Program-made: the position numbers and the translations under genes
NCBI GenBank assembly: GCA_045601045.1
Contig: JAZRZA010000045.1
Coordinates: 49,995-113,994 of the forward strand
Direction: 5' to 3'
DNA length: 64,000 bases
Origin: UBA1181 sp045601045
GTDB lineage: Bacteria; Bacteroidota; Bacteroidia; Bacteroidales; Paludibacteraceae
The notes under the pieces: generated by a model
The model's database searches: none
The model's input: the letters and a program-made list of their open reading frames with translations, nothing else
Told to the model about the DNA's origin: nothing
In this document: piece by piece, positions 27,827-36,364 of the stretch
Position numbering within the stretch: the stretch's first letter is position 1
Layout: the number at the start of each line of letters is the position of its first letter

Positions 27827-29052
27827 TTGTAAAGGAGCGTTGCATATTATATCTATATTTTCTCTTGTGGTTCTTGTATGAATTGCAAGGATTGTTTTGG
27901 TCCGCGGGAAACGCTCTTTCCCTGGCGGTTATTGCGCTATTGACCTTCCTATCTGTCTTTTATGCGGTAAAGGTCAATTTGGAATTTGGGCAGAAGTTGC
28001 TTTTTCTCACCGCATTGAATCTGTTGGTTCTGATGTTTACTCTCTATGGTGTCATCTATACAATAGAGGGCCCACGGGCTACTTTGGGTGTTACGCAAAG
28101 CAAACCCTATAACTATCTGAAAGCAATATATAACTCATTATTACCCATCTACACCTTCTATTATTTCGCTAGAAAAGGTATATTGAATCATAAGTTACTG
28201 ACAAGAATTGTTTTTCTCTTCTTCTTTATGGCAGTTGCTTCTTATTGGCATTTTGAGGAGGAAGTTAAGTCTAATTATCAGGCGATTGGCGTTGGAAAGG
28301 AAGATGTTGTCAATTATGAGTGCTATGCGTTCCTTTCCCTCTTTACAGTGCTGACAGTGTATTACAAACGGGTTTGGGTTCAATCTTTAGGCGTGATAAT
28401 TGTAATGACTTTTATCTTTATGGGTATGAAACGTGGTGCCATACTGATTGGAATTTTGTGCACCATGTGGTATTCCTATGAGATGTTTAAGAATGCGAAA
28501 GGGTATAGGAAGATTCTGATATTGATTGCCTTTACATCTTCGATTCTTTTCTTGTCCTATTTGGTATATTATTTGTTGGAAACCAATGAGCTTTTCAATA
28601 ATCGTTTCCAGTCCACATTGGAAGGAAATACGAGTGGAAGGGATTGGTTGTTCTATGCGTTCTATTATCACTTTATATATAATACCAGTGCCCTTCAGTT
28701 CTTCTTTGGTTCAGGAGCGAATGCTACTCTTAGCATTTCGTACAATTATGCGCACAACGATTGGCTAGAGTTGGCCGTTAATCAGGGAGTCTTGGGATTA
28801 TCTTTGTATCTCTTTTTCTGGTATGCTTTTTTCCGTTCTTGGAAATTGATGGATCGAAATCACTATACCTATTTCACCTTTGGTCTTCTGATCATGATCT
28901 GTTTTTTGAAAACATTCTTCTCTCGTACCTATGGCGACATGGATATATATTCCACTTGTATGTTGGGGTATTGTTTGGGTTCTATCCACCCGAAAGGAGC
29001 CTTGAATAGAGCGGTTTCTAGTGAAGAGGAACAAGGTGTGACGCAAAATTGA
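27823..29052 (+). CDS. O-antigen/EPS polymerase-like membrane protein (Wzy)
   Basis: 409 residues, about 10-11 predicted transmembrane helices, with one larger hydrophilic loop (about 245-310: LLETNELFNNRFQSTLEGNT, then SGRDWLFYAFYYHF and the GSGANATLSISYNYAHND segment). A loop with Arg and an H-N-D-x-L-E motif late in the protein is typical of Wzy/O-antigen ligase proteins. In the locus it sits between the flippase and the first glycosyltransferase, the expected position for the polymerase. Sequence identity in this family is too low to name it further. Confidence 0.85.
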   Translation: MIVKERCILYLYFLLWFLYELQGLFWSAGNALSLAVIALLTFLSVFYAVKVNLEFGQKLLFLTALNLLVLMFTLYGVIYTIEGPRATLGVTQSKPYNYLKAIYNSLLPIYTFYYFARKGILNHKLLTRIVFLFFFMAVASYWHFEEEVKSNYQAIGVGKEDVVNYECYAFLSLFTVLTVYYKRVWVQSLGVIIVMTFIFMGMKRGAILIGILCTMWYSYEMFKNAKGYRKILILIAFTSSILFLSYLVYYLLETNELFNNRFQSTLEGNTSGRDWLFYAFYYHFIYNTSALQFFFGSGANATLSISYNYAHNDWLELAVNQGVLGLSLYLFFWYAFFRSWKLMDRNHYTYFTFGLLIMICFLKTFFSRTYGDMDIYSTCMLGYCLGSIHPKGALNRAVSSEEEQGVTQN

Positions 29053-29060
29053 ATCGTGTT

Positions 29061-30188
29061 ATGAATATCACCATAATAACCCCGGGATACCCATACAAGC
29101 AGGACAACGCTTACGCCTTCGTAAAACAGTTGGTGGATGAGTTCGCCCGCCAAGGCGTATCGTGTGTGGTGATCGCGCCCAACAGTGTGGTGAGCCAGCG
29201 GCGTATCTGCCCGAAGGTGACGCAAGAAGGACCGGCGGGTGGCGCCTCCGTGACCGTTTATCGCCCCAATATCCTCTCCTTTTCGAGTTGGAAGATCGGC
29301 GGTAAGTCGATCTCCCGGCTGATACGTCGCCGTGCGGTTGAGCGGGTGCTTCGTCGCTTGCCACAAGAGCCCGATCTCATCTACGGCCACTTCTGGGTGT
29401 CTGGTTGGATGGGGTATCGGTATGCCAAGAAGCATGCTATCCCTCTCTTTGTGGCGACGGGAGAGAGTGATATCCAAGCCATGTTTCCCTTTTCGGCTGA
29501 CGATCAATCCTTCTACGATTACGTCAGTGGCGTAGTGGCGGTTTCCGAGAAGAATCGACAAGAGAGCGTCGCCTTGAGAATGACGACAATGGATCGTTGC
29601 GAGGTCTTTCCGAATGGTGTCGATTCCAACCTCTTTCGCCCCATGGATCGGGCCGCTTGCAGAGGGGCGTTGGGGATTGCTGAGGATTCTTTTGTCCTCT
29701 CGTATGTGGGTGCTTTTTCCAAAAGGAAGGGCGTGGATCGTCTCTCCGAAGCCATTCGAAGCGTGCCGGGTGAGTGTGTCTGCTCTCTCTTCATCGGCGA
29801 GGGCGCTCTTCGTCCCGATTGTGACCATATCCTCCATTGCGGACCGGTCGCGCACGACCAGTTGCCGCTCTATCTGAACGCCTCGGATCTCTTTGTCTTG
29901 CCCACCTTGAAGGAGGGGTGTTGCAACGCGATCGTGGAGGCGATGGCCTGTGGCCTTCCCGTCATATCTTCCGACAGGGATTTCAACGATGGTTTGTTGG
30001 ATGAGCGCAACGCCATACGGATTGCTCCGATGGATGTGGAGGCCTTGGCACGAGCGATTGCCCGTCTGCGTGACGATGAGGCGACTCGTCATCGAATGGG
30101 GGAGGCGAGTTTGCGTCGTGCCCAGCCATTGCGGATAGAGGACCGTGCCGCTTGCATACTTCGTTTTTTTACCTCTAAAATGATTTGA
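29061..30188 (+). CDS. Glycosyltransferase family 4
   Basis: 375 residues from ATG 29061 (an in-frame TTG at 29049 overlaps the polymerase stop). GT-B fold: N-terminal TPGYPYKQDNAYAFVKQL, C-terminal nucleotide-binding half with SYVGAFSKRKGVDRL (near 225) and the EX7E motif in TLKEGCCNAIVEAMACGLPVI (near 290). A retaining transferase that adds one sugar of the repeat unit on the cytosolic face. GC content and C-ending codons are visibly higher from here to about 32.6 kb than in the flippase and polymerase genes. Confidence 0.92.
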   Translation: MNITIITPGYPYKQDNAYAFVKQLVDEFARQGVSCVVIAPNSVVSQRRICPKVTQEGPAGGASVTVYRPNILSFSSWKIGGKSISRLIRRRAVERVLRRLPQEPDLIYGHFWVSGWMGYRYAKKHAIPLFVATGESDIQAMFPFSADDQSFYDYVSGVVAVSEKNRQESVALRMTTMDRCEVFPNGVDSNLFRPMDRAACRGALGIAEDSFVLSYVGAFSKRKGVDRLSEAIRSVPGECVCSLFIGEGALRPDCDHILHCGPVAHDQLPLYLNASDLFVLPTLKEGCCNAIVEAMACGLPVISSDRDFNDGLLDERNAIRIAPMDVEALARAIARLRDDEATRHRMGEASLRRAQPLRIEDRAACILRFFTSKMI

Positions 30189-30189
30189 G

Positions 30190-31305
30190 ATGAAGGTACT
30201 TCATATATGCAACGATCTATTTGGATCGCAGGTCCATGCGAATCTCTACCGCCATTTGGCGGCGGACGGTTTGCGGCAGGTGGTCTATGCCCCGATCCGT
30301 AAGAGTGTCGCGGCTTCGGAGAGACTGCTCTCGGAGTCGTCGTTGGTCATTGATCGGATTGTGAAGCCCTACCATCGTTTCCTCTATTTCTTGAAACGGC
30401 GAACTATTTATCGCTCCATGGCGGCCCAGGTGGATCTCTCCGACTGCGATCTCATCCATGCGACCACCCTCTTTTCTGATGGGGGTGTGGCCTATCGGGC
30501 CTGCAAGGAGCATCACATCCCTTACTATGTCACCGTCCGCAACACCGATGTCAACTTTTTCCTTCGGATGATGCCCCATCTTTGGATCACAGGGTGGCAT
30601 ATCTTGCTGCACGCGAAGCGGATCCTCTTTGTCTCCCCGTCGATGCGGGAACGGTTTGTCAAGAGCTGGGTGATTCGCCCCGTTCTCTCACGCATTCAGG
30701 ATAAGTTTCTCATCCGACCCAATGGGGTGGATGACTTTTGGTGCGACCATGTGAGACGGGAGATTACACAGAACCACAAGGTCCTTTTTGTGGGGGAACT
30801 CTCAGAGATGAAGAACGTCACTCGCTTGATTCGTGCCGTAGCCGATCTTCGGCAAGAGGCCGGATTTGAGGATGTGACGCTGACATTGGTGGGCGGTATG
30901 GATCGTTCCACCCCTCGCATCCGATCCTTGATTGAGCGGGAAAAAGAGTGGGTGACCTACTTGGGTGTCGTAAAAAATAGGGAGCAACTTTGTGATATCT
31001 ACAGAGAACATTCTATCTTTGCCATGCCCTCTCTTTACGAGACCTTCGGACTGGTCTTCGTTGAGGCTCTGTCGCAGAACTTGGCGATCCTTTACACGAA
31101 AGGGCAGGGGGTGGATGGCCTATTTGATCCGACGGTAGGCCGGGGTGTTGACCCTACCTCCGTAGCGGATTTGAGAGAAGCGTTGCGGGATTTGCTGAAC
31201 CATCGGGAGGCGTACTCCAACCGTAGTGTCGATTTTGATGCGTTCCGATGGGGTGCCGTCTCTGATTTTTATGCACGTCTCTACGGTAATGATTTGAAAT
31301 GTTAA
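30190..31305 (+). CDS. Glycosyltransferase family 4
   Basis: 371 residues, starting one base after the previous stop. GT-B fold with VLHICNDLFGSQVHANLYR at the N-terminus, VLFVGELSEMKNVTRLIRA near 200, and EX7E in SLYETFGLVFVEAL (near 285). Donor and acceptor cannot be predicted. Only about 20-25 percent similar in feel to the neighbouring GT4, so it is not a recent duplicate. Like its neighbour it uses many C-ending codons. Confidence 0.91.
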   Translation: MKVLHICNDLFGSQVHANLYRHLAADGLRQVVYAPIRKSVAASERLLSESSLVIDRIVKPYHRFLYFLKRRTIYRSMAAQVDLSDCDLIHATTLFSDGGVAYRACKEHHIPYYVTVRNTDVNFFLRMMPHLWITGWHILLHAKRILFVSPSMRERFVKSWVIRPVLSRIQDKFLIRPNGVDDFWCDHVRREITQNHKVLFVGELSEMKNVTRLIRAVADLRQEAGFEDVTLTLVGGMDRSTPRIRSLIEREKEWVTYLGVVKNREQLCDIYREHSIFAMPSLYETFGLVFVEALSQNLAILYTKGQGVDGLFDPTVGRGVDPTSVADLREALRDLLNHREAYSNRSVDFDAFRWGAVSDFYARLYGNDLKC

Positions 31306-31312
31306 TGAGCCT

Positions 31313-31828
31313 ATGCTGTTAGCGTCCATATATAGACTGACCCATAAGGGTGTAGCGGAGGAGGATATTCCCTACTATTGGAAATACTCTCTTTGGCGGG
31401 TGTTCACCATCCCTATCCGAAAATGGTTTTCCGCTGCCTTCATTCCCTATTTGCCGTGGAACTCGGTACGCATTCTGCTCTACCGCCTATGTGGCTATCA
31501 GATTGGCAAGAATGTCTTTATCGGCATGCGATGCTATTTGGATGACAAGTGTTACGACCTAATCAAGATAGAGGATGGTGTCTCCATCTCGTACGGTGTC
31601 TTTTTCGCCTGTCACGGCAAGCGTCAGGCACACCATAGACTGACCATTCGACGTGGCGCTTACATCGGCATGCGAGCCACTTTGTTGGCCAAGGAGGATC
31701 TTGTGGTCGGAGAGGGTGCCGTGGTGGGTGCTATGACGCTGGTAAACCGATCAGTCGGGGATGGCGAGACGGTGGTGGGTGTCCCTTGCCGGGTGGTCAA
31801 ATCAGCGGAAATGGAGGAAATGCTATGA
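31313..31828 (+). CDS. Hexapeptide-repeat acyltransferase
   Basis: 171 residues. The C-terminal 110 residues form a left-handed beta helix: IGKNVFIGMRCYLDDKC, IKIEDGVSISYGVFFACHG, IRRGAYIGMRATLLAKEDL, VGEGAVVGAMTLVNRSV, ending in the VVGVPCRVVK segment typical of the WcaF/LpxA-like acetyltransferases. Probably O-acetylates a sugar of the repeat unit. The N-terminal 50 residues are hydrophobic and aromatic and may bind the membrane. The stop codon overlaps the next start (ATGA). Confidence 0.9.
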   Translation: MLLASIYRLTHKGVAEEDIPYYWKYSLWRVFTIPIRKWFSAAFIPYLPWNSVRILLYRLCGYQIGKNVFIGMRCYLDDKCYDLIKIEDGVSISYGVFFACHGKRQAHHRLTIRRGAYIGMRATLLAKEDLVVGEGAVVGAMTLVNRSVGDGETVVGVPCRVVKSAEMEEML

Positions 31829-32823
31829 TCAAACTCTCCGTGATATGCCCCGTCTACAACGAGGAGAAATACATAGACCATTGCCTAAAGGAGGGCATCC
31901 TCCAGCAAGATTTTCCCCAGTCGGAGATGGAGATTTTTTTCGTGGATGGCGGAAGCTCTGACCACTCCCGAGAATACTTGGAATCCTACGCCAGCGTTTA
32001 CCCCTTTATCCATCTTCTCGATAACCCCCGACGCATTGTCCCCGTCGCCATGAACCTCGCGCTGGAAAAGGCGCAGGGTGAGGTGATCATCCGTTTAGAC
32101 GTACATGCCACCTACGCGCCCAACTATTTCTCCACCTTGGTGCGTCGATTGGAGGAACTGCATGCGGAAAATGTGGGTTGTCCTGTCCAGACAGATGTCC
32201 TCCACAAAACACCCAAATCTTTGGCGATTCGTGAGGTCTTGAGCAACCGGTTGGGTGTGGGAGACTCCCTCTTCCGTTTAGGTGTGGAGGGTGCACGTGA
32301 AGTGGATACTGTTCCCTTCGGCTGTTTCCCACGCTCCATTTTTGAACGCTTCGGTAAGTACGATGAGCGGTTGGTCCGCAACCAAGACATTGAGCTCAAC
32401 AAACGCATCCTCCGCGGCGGCGGAAAAATTTATCTCGTCCCAGATACCTCTTGTACCTACTTCGCACGGGAGAACTTCACCGAATTGGCTCGTAACAACT
32501 ATATGAATGGCAAGTGGAACCTTTTGACGGTCTTTTATACCGGAGAGCTTCGTTCGCTCTCTCTCCGCCACTTCATTCCCTTGCTTTTTCTTCTCTCTTG
32601 GTTGATGCCTTTGCTCTTGGGGCTCCTTTTTCCGCCCCTTGTTTGGCTCGCTTTTCTCTCACTTGGACTCTATTTTGTCGTTATTTCTTTTGAATCATTA
32701 AAATTATCTTTTCAAAAACGTCTAAATTTTCTATATTTGCAACTCTCATTTTTCATGCTACACAGTAGCTATGGATTTGGGTCGCTGTTGGGATTGCTCT
32801 CTTTCCCTTTTTTGAGAAGATAG
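31825..32823 (+). CDS. Glycosyltransferase family 2, ExoA-like
   Basis: 332 residues from ATG 31825; the longer frame from 31786 only overlaps the acyltransferase. GT-A fold: SVICPVYNEEKYIDHCL at the N-terminus, EIFFVDGGSSDHSRE, and RLDVHATYAPNYF, the acidic Asp being the metal ligand, typical of the succinoglycan ExoA branch. FGKYDERLVRNQDIELN holds the acceptor-side residues and catalytic Asp. Two hydrophobic helices at the C-terminus (about 250-330) anchor it to the inner membrane. GC drops toward its 3' end. Confidence 0.93.
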   Translation: MIKLSVICPVYNEEKYIDHCLKEGILQQDFPQSEMEIFFVDGGSSDHSREYLESYASVYPFIHLLDNPRRIVPVAMNLALEKAQGEVIIRLDVHATYAPNYFSTLVRRLEELHAENVGCPVQTDVLHKTPKSLAIREVLSNRLGVGDSLFRLGVEGAREVDTVPFGCFPRSIFERFGKYDERLVRNQDIELNKRILRGGGKIYLVPDTSCTYFARENFTELARNNYMNGKWNLLTVFYTGELRSLSLRHFIPLLFLLSWLMPLLLGLLFPPLVWLAFLSLGLYFVVISFESLKLSFQKRLNFLYLQLSFFMLHSSYGFGSLLGLLSFPFLRR

Positions 32824-32826
32824 ATA

Positions 32827-33441
32827 ATGGTAAAGCATATCAAGTTTATATTGGACCGTGTATTGGCCTTGGTGGGCATTTTGCTCATTTGGCCCTTCTG
32901 TGTCTTGATCGCGATTGTCCTGAAACTTTCGGACGGTGGCGATGTCTTTTTTTCTCAGAAGCGGGTGGGAAGGAATGGCGAACTTTTCAACATCTACAAG
33001 TTCCGCACTATGGTTCCAGATGCCGAAGGGCCTTCTGTCACGGTAATGGGCGAGAGTAGGATCACTCCTTTTGGCGCATTCCTAAGACAATATAAGTTGG
33101 ATGAGATACCGCAACTTTGGAATGTTTTGCGGGGCGACATGAGTTTTGTGGGACCACGTCCAGATGTGCCTGGTTATGCGGATCTATTGCAGGGGGAGGA
33201 TCGCAAGATTCTCGAGCTTTTGCCTGGCATCACGGGTCCCGCCTCTTTGAAGTACCGCAACGAAGAGGCTTTGTTAGCCTCTGTCTCTGATCCAATCATT
33301 TATAACGACAATGTGATCTATCCGGATAAGGTAAGGATTAATCTTTACTATTACCATCACTATTCTATTTGGATGGATGCTAAAATCATGATGGCCACTT
33401 TGCTGAATTTGCCGATGACCTATCACGGGGAGCGAATCTAA
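32827..33441 (+). CDS. Initiating sugar-phosphate transferase, PglC-like
   Basis: 204 residues, the minimal monotopic phosphoglycosyltransferase. Transfers a sugar 1-phosphate from a UDP-sugar to undecaprenyl phosphate, starting the repeat unit. N-terminal re-entrant helix (LDRVLALVGILLIWPFCVLI), then FFSQKRVGRNGELFNIYKFR, the catalytic Asp-Glu dyad in KLDEIPQLWNVLRGDMSFVGPRP (near 90) and PGITGPASLKYRNEE. The sugar used is not readable from sequence; small PglC-like enzymes often take diacetylbacillosamine or other acetamido sugars. Confidence 0.95.
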   Translation: MVKHIKFILDRVLALVGILLIWPFCVLIAIVLKLSDGGDVFFSQKRVGRNGELFNIYKFRTMVPDAEGPSVTVMGESRITPFGAFLRQYKLDEIPQLWNVLRGDMSFVGPRPDVPGYADLLQGEDRKILELLPGITGPASLKYRNEEALLASVSDPIIYNDNVIYPDKVRINLYYYHHYSIWMDAKIMMATLLNLPMTYHGERI

Positions 33442-33445
33442 TTTT

Positions 33446-34489
33446 ATGATGGAGATACTATATCCTTTGTTATTCGAACAAGACCTTCATGAGTTGGTTT
33501 GGGGCGGTAAGCGCCTGAAGCCTTTCAAAGGTATGCCTGCCGACGAGAACGATAAGATCGGTGAGAGTTGGGAGGTGAGTGCCGTGAAGGGTAGGGAGTC
33601 TGTTGTGGCGAATGGCCCTCTTAAGGGGAAACACCTCGATGAGCTGATCTCCACCTACAAGGAGTTGCTCTTAGGCAAGAAGGTGAAGGCAATGTATGGT
33701 GAGACTTTCCCGCTTTTGGTGAAGTTCATCGATGCGGAGCGTGACCTCTCCATTCAGGTGCATCCCAACAATGATTTGGCCAGGGAACGTCATGGCTGTT
33801 TCGGTAAGACGGAGATGTGGTATGTGATGGATGCCGCTCCTGGCGCGAAGCTCTATTGTGGTTTTGATTCCCAAATCTCCAAGTATGAGTATGGCAAGCG
33901 GGTGGAGGACCACTCCTTGTGTGAGGTGTTGCGTGAGTATCCGATCCAGAGGGGTGATGTCTTTTATATTCCGGCCGGACGGGTTCATGCGATCTGTGGC
34001 GGTTCTTTGATCGCTGAAGTGCAGCAGAGTAGTGATATCACTTATCGCATATTCGATTATGGTCGTCTGGGATTGGATGGGAAGCCTCGTGAACTCCACA
34101 CGGAGTTGGCGAAAGATGCGATCGATTTCACCGTGGAGGATGATTATAAGACCAATTATAGCCCGCAGATCAACAAGCCGGTCGCTATCTCCGAATCGCC
34201 CTTCTTCACAGTGAAGATTTTGGAGGTGAACAGGGAATTCCATCGTAAGTTGTTTAAGTACGACTCTTTTATCATCTATATGTGTTTGGAGGGTGATTGT
34301 TGTATTCGTGTCTTGTCTACCCAAGGATTTGATGGCGAATTGCCTCTCTTCCGCGAGATCTTTTTGTCAAAGGGTAATAGTTGCTTGGTGCCAGCCTCAG
34401 TGGCGGATTTTGTGGTGATGCCTTTGAATAGCAATCGCCAGACTCAGCTGTTGGAGGTCTATATTGATAATAAGAATTTTAATAAGTAA
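33446..34489 (+). CDS. manA: Mannose-6-phosphate isomerase class I
   Basis: 347 residues, starting 4 bases after the sugar transferase. Interconverts fructose 6-phosphate and mannose 6-phosphate using zinc. Ligand motifs: LSIQVHPNNDLA (near 100), KTEMWYVM, and GDVFYIPAGRVHAICGG (near 175). It follows the EPS genes directly, so it probably feeds mannose- or fucose-type nucleotide sugar synthesis; the GDP-mannose enzymes themselves are not in the window. Confidence 0.95.
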   Translation: MMEILYPLLFEQDLHELVWGGKRLKPFKGMPADENDKIGESWEVSAVKGRESVVANGPLKGKHLDELISTYKELLLGKKVKAMYGETFPLLVKFIDAERDLSIQVHPNNDLARERHGCFGKTEMWYVMDAAPGAKLYCGFDSQISKYEYGKRVEDHSLCEVLREYPIQRGDVFYIPAGRVHAICGGSLIAEVQQSSDITYRIFDYGRLGLDGKPRELHTELAKDAIDFTVEDDYKTNYSPQINKPVAISESPFFTVKILEVNREFHRKLFKYDSFIIYMCLEGDCCIRVLSTQGFDGELPLFREIFLSKGNSCLVPASVADFVVMPLNSNRQTQLLEVYIDNKNFNK

Positions 34490-34514
34490 CTTTTCTATAT
34501 TCTTGCCTAAATCA

Positions 34515-35648
34515 ATGACTATAGTAAGAAAAATCCTTTTCGCGCTCATGCTATTGCCCCTTTGTGTGGGTTGTTCTTCGGTTAAAAAGAAAATTTTGAA
34601 GAGCGATGAATCGAAAAACGAGGAAACGCTTGATGAGAGCGTTCGGGTATCCGATTATGTGTTGATACCCCAAGATGTACTCATGGACGTTGCGGAATAC
34701 TCCTTCCTTAATTGGTACAACTGTTGCTACAATATATCATCTGTGAACCATAGAAAGAATGAATTCCATCTGTCTAAGGAGGTGAAGTCAATTTATTCTA
34801 AAGGCTTTGGCAAGTGCTTTGAATTCAATAAAATAGGTATGGTCTCCAAGATTGTCGTCAACCCAGAAGGGGACGGCGTACATGATACAATTGTGCCTGA
34901 TATTCATCCTCGTAAGAAAGGGATTTTTTATAAAATCAGTGATAGTCAGGGAAATGTTATCCATGAAAATATTTATAATAACTTGGGCCAATTTGTTCAA
35001 AATAAGTATGGCGACTACTTCGAATATGATGCCTTGGGTAGGGCGACGAAGATCGTTAGAGATGGCGCCTGCTCGACATTTGATTATCTGGATAACAAAG
35101 AGGTGGCCTATTCCAAATATGCGGATACTACGAAGAACAGTTTAGTGGAGTATATCCATTTTGATCGTTTCGGCTTTCCGGACACGGTCTTCAATAAATG
35201 GAACGGCCCCCAAAGAATTATCTCTCGATATGATACTTTCCCTTCTGGTGCGATCAAAAGCAAGGAGATTTTGAATAACAAGGCAGGAAGTGTGGGTGTA
35301 AACGAGACCACAATCGTAAAATTCACTTTCAATAAAAATGGAGATATCCTTACTTTAAGTCGCAAGAACTACGACAACTATCAAAAAAAATACTCCGATA
35401 ATGAAATGATTTATAGTTGGTTATACGACAAAGAAGGTAAACTTGTTGAGTGTAATAAAGAAGGCAGAAAGTTCCTATATCGTTATCATGGCAATGGTAA
35501 ACGCTCAGATGTAAAAGAGTATGAGGGGGCTCATCTCTGTAAGGAGGTGACTTATGATCTCTATGGTAACGAGCTGAAGAAGATCATTTATAATAACTCG
35601 GACGATATAGTTAATGAGGAGGATTTCGAATATACCTATTTCCAATAG
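34515..35648 (+). CDS. Lipoprotein with YD/RHS-like repeats
   Basis: 377 residues from ATG 34515; an earlier in-frame ATG (34464) lies inside manA and would spoil the signal. Lipobox LLPLCVGC at Cys 17 or so. From about 150 the sequence contains repeats of the form Y-D-x-x-G-x-x-x-x-x-x-x-x-G: YFEYDALGRATKIVRDG, WLYDKEGKLVECNKEGRK, YDLYGNELKKIIYNNSDD. These are YD-type beta-hairpins as in RHS proteins and in short exported Bacteroidota proteins. No toxin domain or nuclease motif follows, so this is probably a surface lipoprotein of unknown role. The small protein at 54191 has the same type of repeat. Confidence 0.75.
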   Translation: MTIVRKILFALMLLPLCVGCSSVKKKILKSDESKNEETLDESVRVSDYVLIPQDVLMDVAEYSFLNWYNCCYNISSVNHRKNEFHLSKEVKSIYSKGFGKCFEFNKIGMVSKIVVNPEGDGVHDTIVPDIHPRKKGIFYKISDSQGNVIHENIYNNLGQFVQNKYGDYFEYDALGRATKIVRDGACSTFDYLDNKEVAYSKYADTTKNSLVEYIHFDRFGFPDTVFNKWNGPQRIISRYDTFPSGAIKSKEILNNKAGSVGVNETTIVKFTFNKNGDILTLSRKNYDNYQKKYSDNEMIYSWLYDKEGKLVECNKEGRKFLYRYHGNGKRSDVKEYEGAHLCKEVTYDLYGNELKKIIYNNSDDIVNEEDFEYTYFQ

Positions 35649-35769
35649 TTTTTTCCTGTTCTAGCGCTCTCGTTGCCTTCTGCTTGGGGAAAGAAATTCA
35701 ATTTCTTTCACGATTATGTGGAAATTGTGAAAAAATATTGAAAGAAATAAAGAAAAAATATTGATTTTG

Positions 35770-35799
35770 TTGTTGTTTATATAATAATTAGTATATTCG
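35770..35799 (+). promoter_or_regulatory. Promoter of the MORN protein gene
   Basis: TTG (35770-35772), 19 bases, TATATTCG (35792-35799), a near match to TAnnTTTG, 33 bases before ATG 35833. Confidence 0.6.
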
Positions 35800-35832
35800 C
35801 GGTAGTAAAAAATCAAAAAGGAACGGATAAAC

Positions 35833-36303
35833 ATGAAAGCAAAAATTTTGGCGGTAGTCGCAATCCTTGCTCTAACTGGTATTCAAGCAAATGCTCAATG
35901 CAAGGGAAAATGCAGAAACGGTTTCGGTACATTCACCTTTGAGAGTGGTGAAACTTATACTGGCAACTTTGTTGATGGAAAGTTCGAGGGTAAGGGTGTA
36001 TACAAGTTCAAGTCTGGTTCCGTATATGAGGGTGAATACAAGGCTGGTATTCGTGAAGGACAGGGTAAGTTCACTTATCCAACTGGTGACGTTTACCAAG
36101 GTCCTTTCGTGAATGGTAAACCAGAGGGCGAAGGTGTATATAAGTACGCTAATGGCGATAAGTACGAAGGTGAGTTCAAGAATGGTAAGAAGCACGGTAA
36201 TGGTGTTTATACCTTTGCGAGCGGTACTAAGCAAACTGGCGTTTTTGAGGATGGTGATATCATCGAGGAGATCAGCATCGAGCGCCCAAGAAAGAATAGT
36301 TAA
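35833..36303 (+). CDS. Exported MORN-repeat protein
   Basis: 156 residues. Signal peptide MKAKILAVVAILALTGIQANA, then five MORN repeats of about 23 residues (consensus G-x-G-x-Y-x-x-x-x-G-x-x-Y-x-G-x-F-x-x-G): FGTFTFESGETYTGNFVDG, GKGVYKFKSGSVYEGEYKAG, GQGKFTYPTGDVYQGPFVNG, GEGVYKYANGDKYEGEFKNG and GNGVYTFASGTKQTGVFEDG. MORN motifs form extended beta sheets that bind lipids or proteins. In eukaryotes they are cytosolic; bacterial exported versions are little studied. C-terminus is short and charged. It has its own promoter and terminator. Codon choice suggests good expression. Confidence 0.9.
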   Translation: MKAKILAVVAILALTGIQANAQCKGKCRNGFGTFTFESGETYTGNFVDGKFEGKGVYKFKSGSVYEGEYKAGIREGQGKFTYPTGDVYQGPFVNGKPEGEGVYKYANGDKYEGEFKNGKKHGNGVYTFASGTKQTGVFEDGDIIEEISIERPRKNS

Positions 36304-36323
36304 TTTTTGAATATAACATTTAT

Positions 36324-36354
36324 AAAGGACATTCCTAATGGGATGTCCTTTTTT
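36324..36354 (+). terminator. Terminator after the MORN gene
   Basis: 12-bp stem (36324-36335, 36340-36351, one G-U pair), TAAT loop, T run. An ATG in its loop is not a start. Confidence 0.92.
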
Positions 36355-36364
36355 GTTGATGCCT

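Noticed and set aside
28929..30092. A 387-codon open frame on the minus strand across the first GT4 gene
   Set aside because: It is antisense to two well-supported transferase/polymerase genes, has no family features, and the high GC of this region explains the absence of stops.
34515..35648. RHS-type polymorphic toxin
   Set aside because: YD-like hairpins are present, but there is no RHS core boundary motif, no C-terminal toxin domain and no immunity gene after it.
36338..36364. ATG start for the lipoprotein after the MORN gene
   Set aside because: It is within the terminator loop; the ATG at 36365 gives a clean lipoprotein signal.
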